From the NCBI GenBank assembly GCA_007130265.1, contig SLST01000485.1, forward strand, positions 1-8,168: 8,168 nucleotides of DNA. Direction: 5' to 3'. Origin of the DNA: Spirochaetales bacterium (GTDB lineage Bacteria; Spirochaetota; Spirochaetia; DSM-27196; SLST01). The stretch's first letter is position 1, and each line of letters begins with the position of its first letter. Under the pieces are notes generated by a model. It saw nothing but the letters and a program-made list of their open reading frames with translations, made no database searches and had not been told where the DNA came from. The position numbers were made by a program, and so were the translations under genes. This document shows, piece after piece, positions 6,169 to 8,168 of this stretch.

Positions 6169-6924
6169 ATGAGCCACGGGACGAACGAGACCGAAATCGA
6201 CACGGATGGTGACGGCCGCCTGCTCTGGGGCGAGCGCACGAGGGAGGAGTTCGCGGCGCTCGCCGCCGCTCGAGCGGTCGTGCTCGTGCCGGTCGGGGCG
6301 ACCGAGCAGCACGGGCTCCATCTGCCGGTGGATGTCGACTGCCGCACCGCGTGGAACGCCGCGCTCGGCGCGGCTCGCCTCACCACCGTGCCGGCGCTGG
6401 TGACGCCCACGATCTGGGCCGCGATCTCCCCCCACCACATGCCTTTTGCGGGCACGATCTCGCTCACGCTGGAGACCTTCTACCGGCTCCTCGGGGATCT
6501 GTGCACTTCGATCACCGCGCACGGTTTCGAGCGGATTCTCTTCGTCAACGGGCACGGCGGCAACCGCGACGCGCTCGGCGCCGCAACACTCGAACTGCGC
6601 CACAGATTGCAGCGGCAGATCCACGCGGTGAGCTGGTTCGACCTCGTGCGCGACGTGATGGACGATCTGCGCGAAGGACCCGGTGACGACATAGGCCATT
6701 CCGGAGAGCTCGAGACATCCGTGGTGCTCCACCTCGCGCCTCAGACGGTGCGGGCCGACCGGGAGGAACTGGTCGACGGGATCACCGACGACCCGAAGCG
6801 CGCGACGCCGGAGAAGGGCGCGACGCTCATGAGCGCCGCGTGCGAGCGGCTTGCCGCTCTTGTCGCGGATCTGCACGAGAGACCGGGGCGGGAGATCACG
6901 GGAATCGAGATGGTCGAGACGTAG
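6169..6924 (+). CDS. Creatininase-family amidohydrolase
   Basis: Protein of 251 residues, typical family length. I chose the ATG at 6169 because AAGGAG lies eight bases upstream and 23 bp separate it from the preceding stop. Family motifs are all present: VPVGATEQHGLHLPVDVD (40-57) with metal-binding Glu46, His48 and Asp57; SPHHMPFAGTISLTLETF (87-104); FVNGHGGNRDA (125-135) with His129; and GHSGELETSVVLHL (176-189) with the acidic ligands. The family binds two metals and hydrolyses cyclic or linear amide bonds. Known members include creatininase, MftE (mycofactocin peptide cleavage) and ArfB formamide hydrolase. There is no mycofactocin peptide, and no creatine gene here, so neither role is supported. 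Second gene of the rightward operon, so it probably works on the same compound as the enolase-superfamily protein, for example opening a lactam or removing an N-acyl group (inference). Confidence 0.88.
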   Translation: MSHGTNETEIDTDGDGRLLWGERTREEFAALAAARAVVLVPVGATEQHGLHLPVDVDCRTAWNAALGAARLTTVPALVTPTIWAAISPHHMPFAGTISLTLETFYRLLGDLCTSITAHGFERILFVNGHGGNRDALGAATLELRHRLQRQIHAVSWFDLVRDVMDDLREGPGDDIGHSGELETSVVLHLAPQTVRADREELVDGITDDPKRATPEKGATLMSAACERLAALVADLHERPGREITGIEMVET

Positions 6925-6929
6925 ATGAA

Positions 6930-6978
6930 CTGGTGCCGAAATTGTTGAAGGTGCGATTCGACGCCTGACGAGCACCAG
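6930..6978. terminator. Inverted repeat between convergent genes, possible weak terminator
   Basis: CTGGTGC (6930-6936) and GCACCAG (6972-6978) are perfect reverse complements separated by 35 bases, filling the 54 bp gap between two convergent genes. The position suits a bidirectional terminator, but the loop is long and there is no T-run on either side, so it is not a standard intrinsic terminator. Confidence 0.25.
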
Positions 6979-8052
6979 CTACCGACGCTCTTCTACGAGC
7001 CGCCTGAACCTCAGGTACTTCGCGGGATCCTGATCGTACGGAAGGATCCCCGTACCGCCGACCGGGTTGGGAAGCACGCCGAGATCATCGCAGAAGTCCG
7101 CGACGAGCTCGCTCAGATCGGCGTCGGAGAGGAGCGCCGGATTCACGTTGCGACGGATGGAAACGCCGCGCGACGCGAGGACCGCGGCCCCGCCCGCGGC
7201 GAGCGCACCGCGAGGCGCGGCAAGCGCCGCGGCAAAGTCCCCCGCGCCGGCGGCATAGTCGCAGACGAGCTGGTTCGCCCCGGTCGCGGCGAGTTGGCCG
7301 GCTATGGGCGTGGTATCACCCCCGAGCACGAGCGATCGCAGGCGCTGTCCGGTCTGCGCGAGCCGACCCATTATGCGCTCGTGCAGCGGCCCGATCGCGT
7401 CGCGGTAGAGGTCAGGTCCGATCATGGGAGGCGAGGCCGAGCTGTCGAAGACGATCGCGTCGAGCCCGGCGCGCCGGATCGCGGCAACCCAGGCGAGGCA
7501 GACCGCGGTCGTGAAGTCGAGCAGTGCGAGCGCCTGCGGCTCGGCGGCAAAAAGCCCCATCAGAAGCGGCTCGGTTCCCGCGAGCTTCGCCGCGATGGAA
7601 ACCGGACCGCTCGCAGCCACTCGAACCACCGGCGATGCGCCCGGATCGCCGCCGCGAGCGCCGCCGTCCGCGGACCCCGCGAGCCGGTCGCGGAACCGCC
7701 GCCCCGCCTCGAGCAGCAAGGGGAAACGCCCGGACGTTTCAGGATCCGGCGGCGCGAGCTCGCCCGCTTCGACCTCCGGCGGCAACGCGTCTATCGACCA
7801 GGGCGGCACGGGAATCTCGGGACAGGCATCATCCGCACCCGTGGCGAGCTCGGCCCCGCACGCCTCGGCTTCCACGTTGTACACGTCGAGGCCGACGGTC
7901 ATGAAATCGGCCCGGTAGGTCGCGTGCTCGGCCTCGAGCGCCTCGAGCAGCAGGTCGGCGGACACGGCCACCTCCGCGGGGCTTCGGCCGATGAGCGCGG
8001 CCTTGTGTTCGTAGATCGCCGGCTCCCAGCGGAGGCGGTCGGGATACGTCAT
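6979..8052 (-). CDS. URO-D-fold protein 2, divergent (uroporphyrinogen decarboxylase-like)
   Basis: Protein of 357 residues from the ATG at 8052. A GTG nine codons further upstream exists but has no better ribosome site, and similarity begins at MTYPDRLRWEPAIYEHKAALIG. N-terminal features DLLLEALEAEHATYRADFMTVGLDVYNVEAEACG (33-66) and the barrel block GLDAIVFDSSASPPMIGPDLYRDAIGPLHE (196-225) are family-like, as is RRNVNPALL (300-308), the NxxP-like strand near the end. Where catalytic metal-binding relatives have H-x-C, this protein has LVLGGDTTPI (241-250), and its C-terminal glycine block GGTGILPYD (332-340) lacks the second Cys, so it is not a zinc methyltransferase of the MtaA type. Residues 125-141 form a Gly/Ala/Asp-rich loop. 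It shares the fold, not close sequence, with the other URO-D protein at 3574-4728. It stands alone, convergent with the creatininase gene. Function unknown. Confidence 0.78.
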   Translation of the reverse strand: MTYPDRLRWEPAIYEHKAALIGRSPAEVAVSADLLLEALEAEHATYRADFMTVGLDVYNVEAEACGAELATGADDACPEIPVPPWSIDALPPEVEAGELAPPDPETSGRFPLLLEAGRRFRDRLAGSADGGARGGDPGASPVVRVAASGPVSIAAKLAGTEPLLMGLFAAEPQALALLDFTTAVCLAWVAAIRRAGLDAIVFDSSASPPMIGPDLYRDAIGPLHERIMGRLAQTGQRLRSLVLGGDTTPIAGQLAATGANQLVCDYAAGAGDFAAALAAPRGALAAGGAAVLASRGVSIRRNVNPALLSDADLSELVADFCDDLGVLPNPVGGTGILPYDQDPAKYLRFRRLVEERR

Positions 8053-8060
8053 GCGAGAAG

Positions 8061-8087
8061 AGTATCCGGTCCGTCGCACTCTGTCAT
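8061..8087 (-). promoter_or_regulatory. Candidate promoter for URO-D protein 2
   Basis: On the minus strand ATGACA (8087-8082, five of six to the -35 consensus) and GATACT (8066-8061, four of six to the -10) are 15 bp apart, a short spacer. Only eight bases separate the -10 from the ATG at 8052 and no ribosome site is visible, so a leaderless transcript is possible. Confidence 0.33.
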
Positions 8088-8127
8088 CCGGACTGGGCGG
8101 GACGAGCCCGGTTTGGTACCTTTGCGG

Positions 8128-8133
8128 TATAAG
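8128..8133 (+). promoter_or_regulatory. -10-like hexamer before the right-edge gene
   Basis: TATAAG (five of six to TATAAT) ends eight bases before the ATG at 8142, mirroring the spacing of the divergent minus-strand gene. No convincing -35 is present at 16-18 bp. The overlapping GAGGG (8133-8137) could instead be a ribosome site. Confidence 0.28.
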
Positions 8134-8141
8134 AGGGATCT

Positions 8142-8168
8142 ATGGCACATCTCAGTTACCGCGTCGGC
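8142..8168 (+). CDS. Start of a gene running off the right edge
   Basis: An ATG at 8142 opens a frame MAHLSYRVG to the window end, divergent from the URO-D gene. GAGGG lies four bases upstream. Nine codons are too few to recognise a family; the call rests on start context and on the divergent promoter-like spacer. Confidence 0.4.

Overview
This is a GC-rich bacterial window, densely packed with genes. The visible start sites mostly carry good AAGGAG-type Shine-Dalgarno sites. Intergenic gaps are 10 to 110 bp, and there is no RNA gene, CRISPR array, insertion sequence or phage gene. I cannot assign a phylum from the sequence. The gene set is of a kind seen in glycan-degrading, high-GC environmental bacteria such as Planctomycetota, Actinomycetota, Chloroflexota or Armatimonadota, but that is only an impression.

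Layout. A leftward operon (minus strand) starts in the divergent spacer near 4780. It begins with a possible 16-codon leader ORF overlapping a GTG-started uroporphyrinogen-decarboxylase (URO-D) fold protein. Next come a heparinase II/III-type polysaccharide lyase-like protein and a GH116-type glycoside hydrolase, which is cut by the left window edge. The gaps are 12 and 10 bp, and each downstream Shine-Dalgarno site touches or overlaps the stop of the gene before it. A rightward operon starts from the same spacer: an enolase-superfamily (mandelate racemase-like) protein, then a creatininase-family amidohydrolase. A convergent, separate minus-strand gene encodes a second, divergent URO-D-fold protein. 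It is divergent from a gene of which only nine codons are visible at the right edge.

How the genes may work together (inference). A GH116 beta-glycosidase, a uronate-type lyase-like protein and an enolase-superfamily protein suggest catabolism of an acidic sugar, uronic acid or decorated glycoside. None of these proteins shows a signal peptide, so the substrate would be small and already imported. The creatininase-family hydrolase could cleave a cyclic amide, lactam or N-acyl bond. The URO-D-fold proteins could be methyltransferases or demethylases, because the corrinoid methyltransferases MtaA, MtbA and CmuA share this fold. No transporter, regulator or corrinoid protein lies in the window, so the pathway is a hypothesis.

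Points of most interest are the unusual active sites read by eye: an H-x-H...C site instead of H-x-C...C in the first URO-D protein, loss of that site in the second, and an enolase-superfamily protein with His where the third metal-binding acid is expected.
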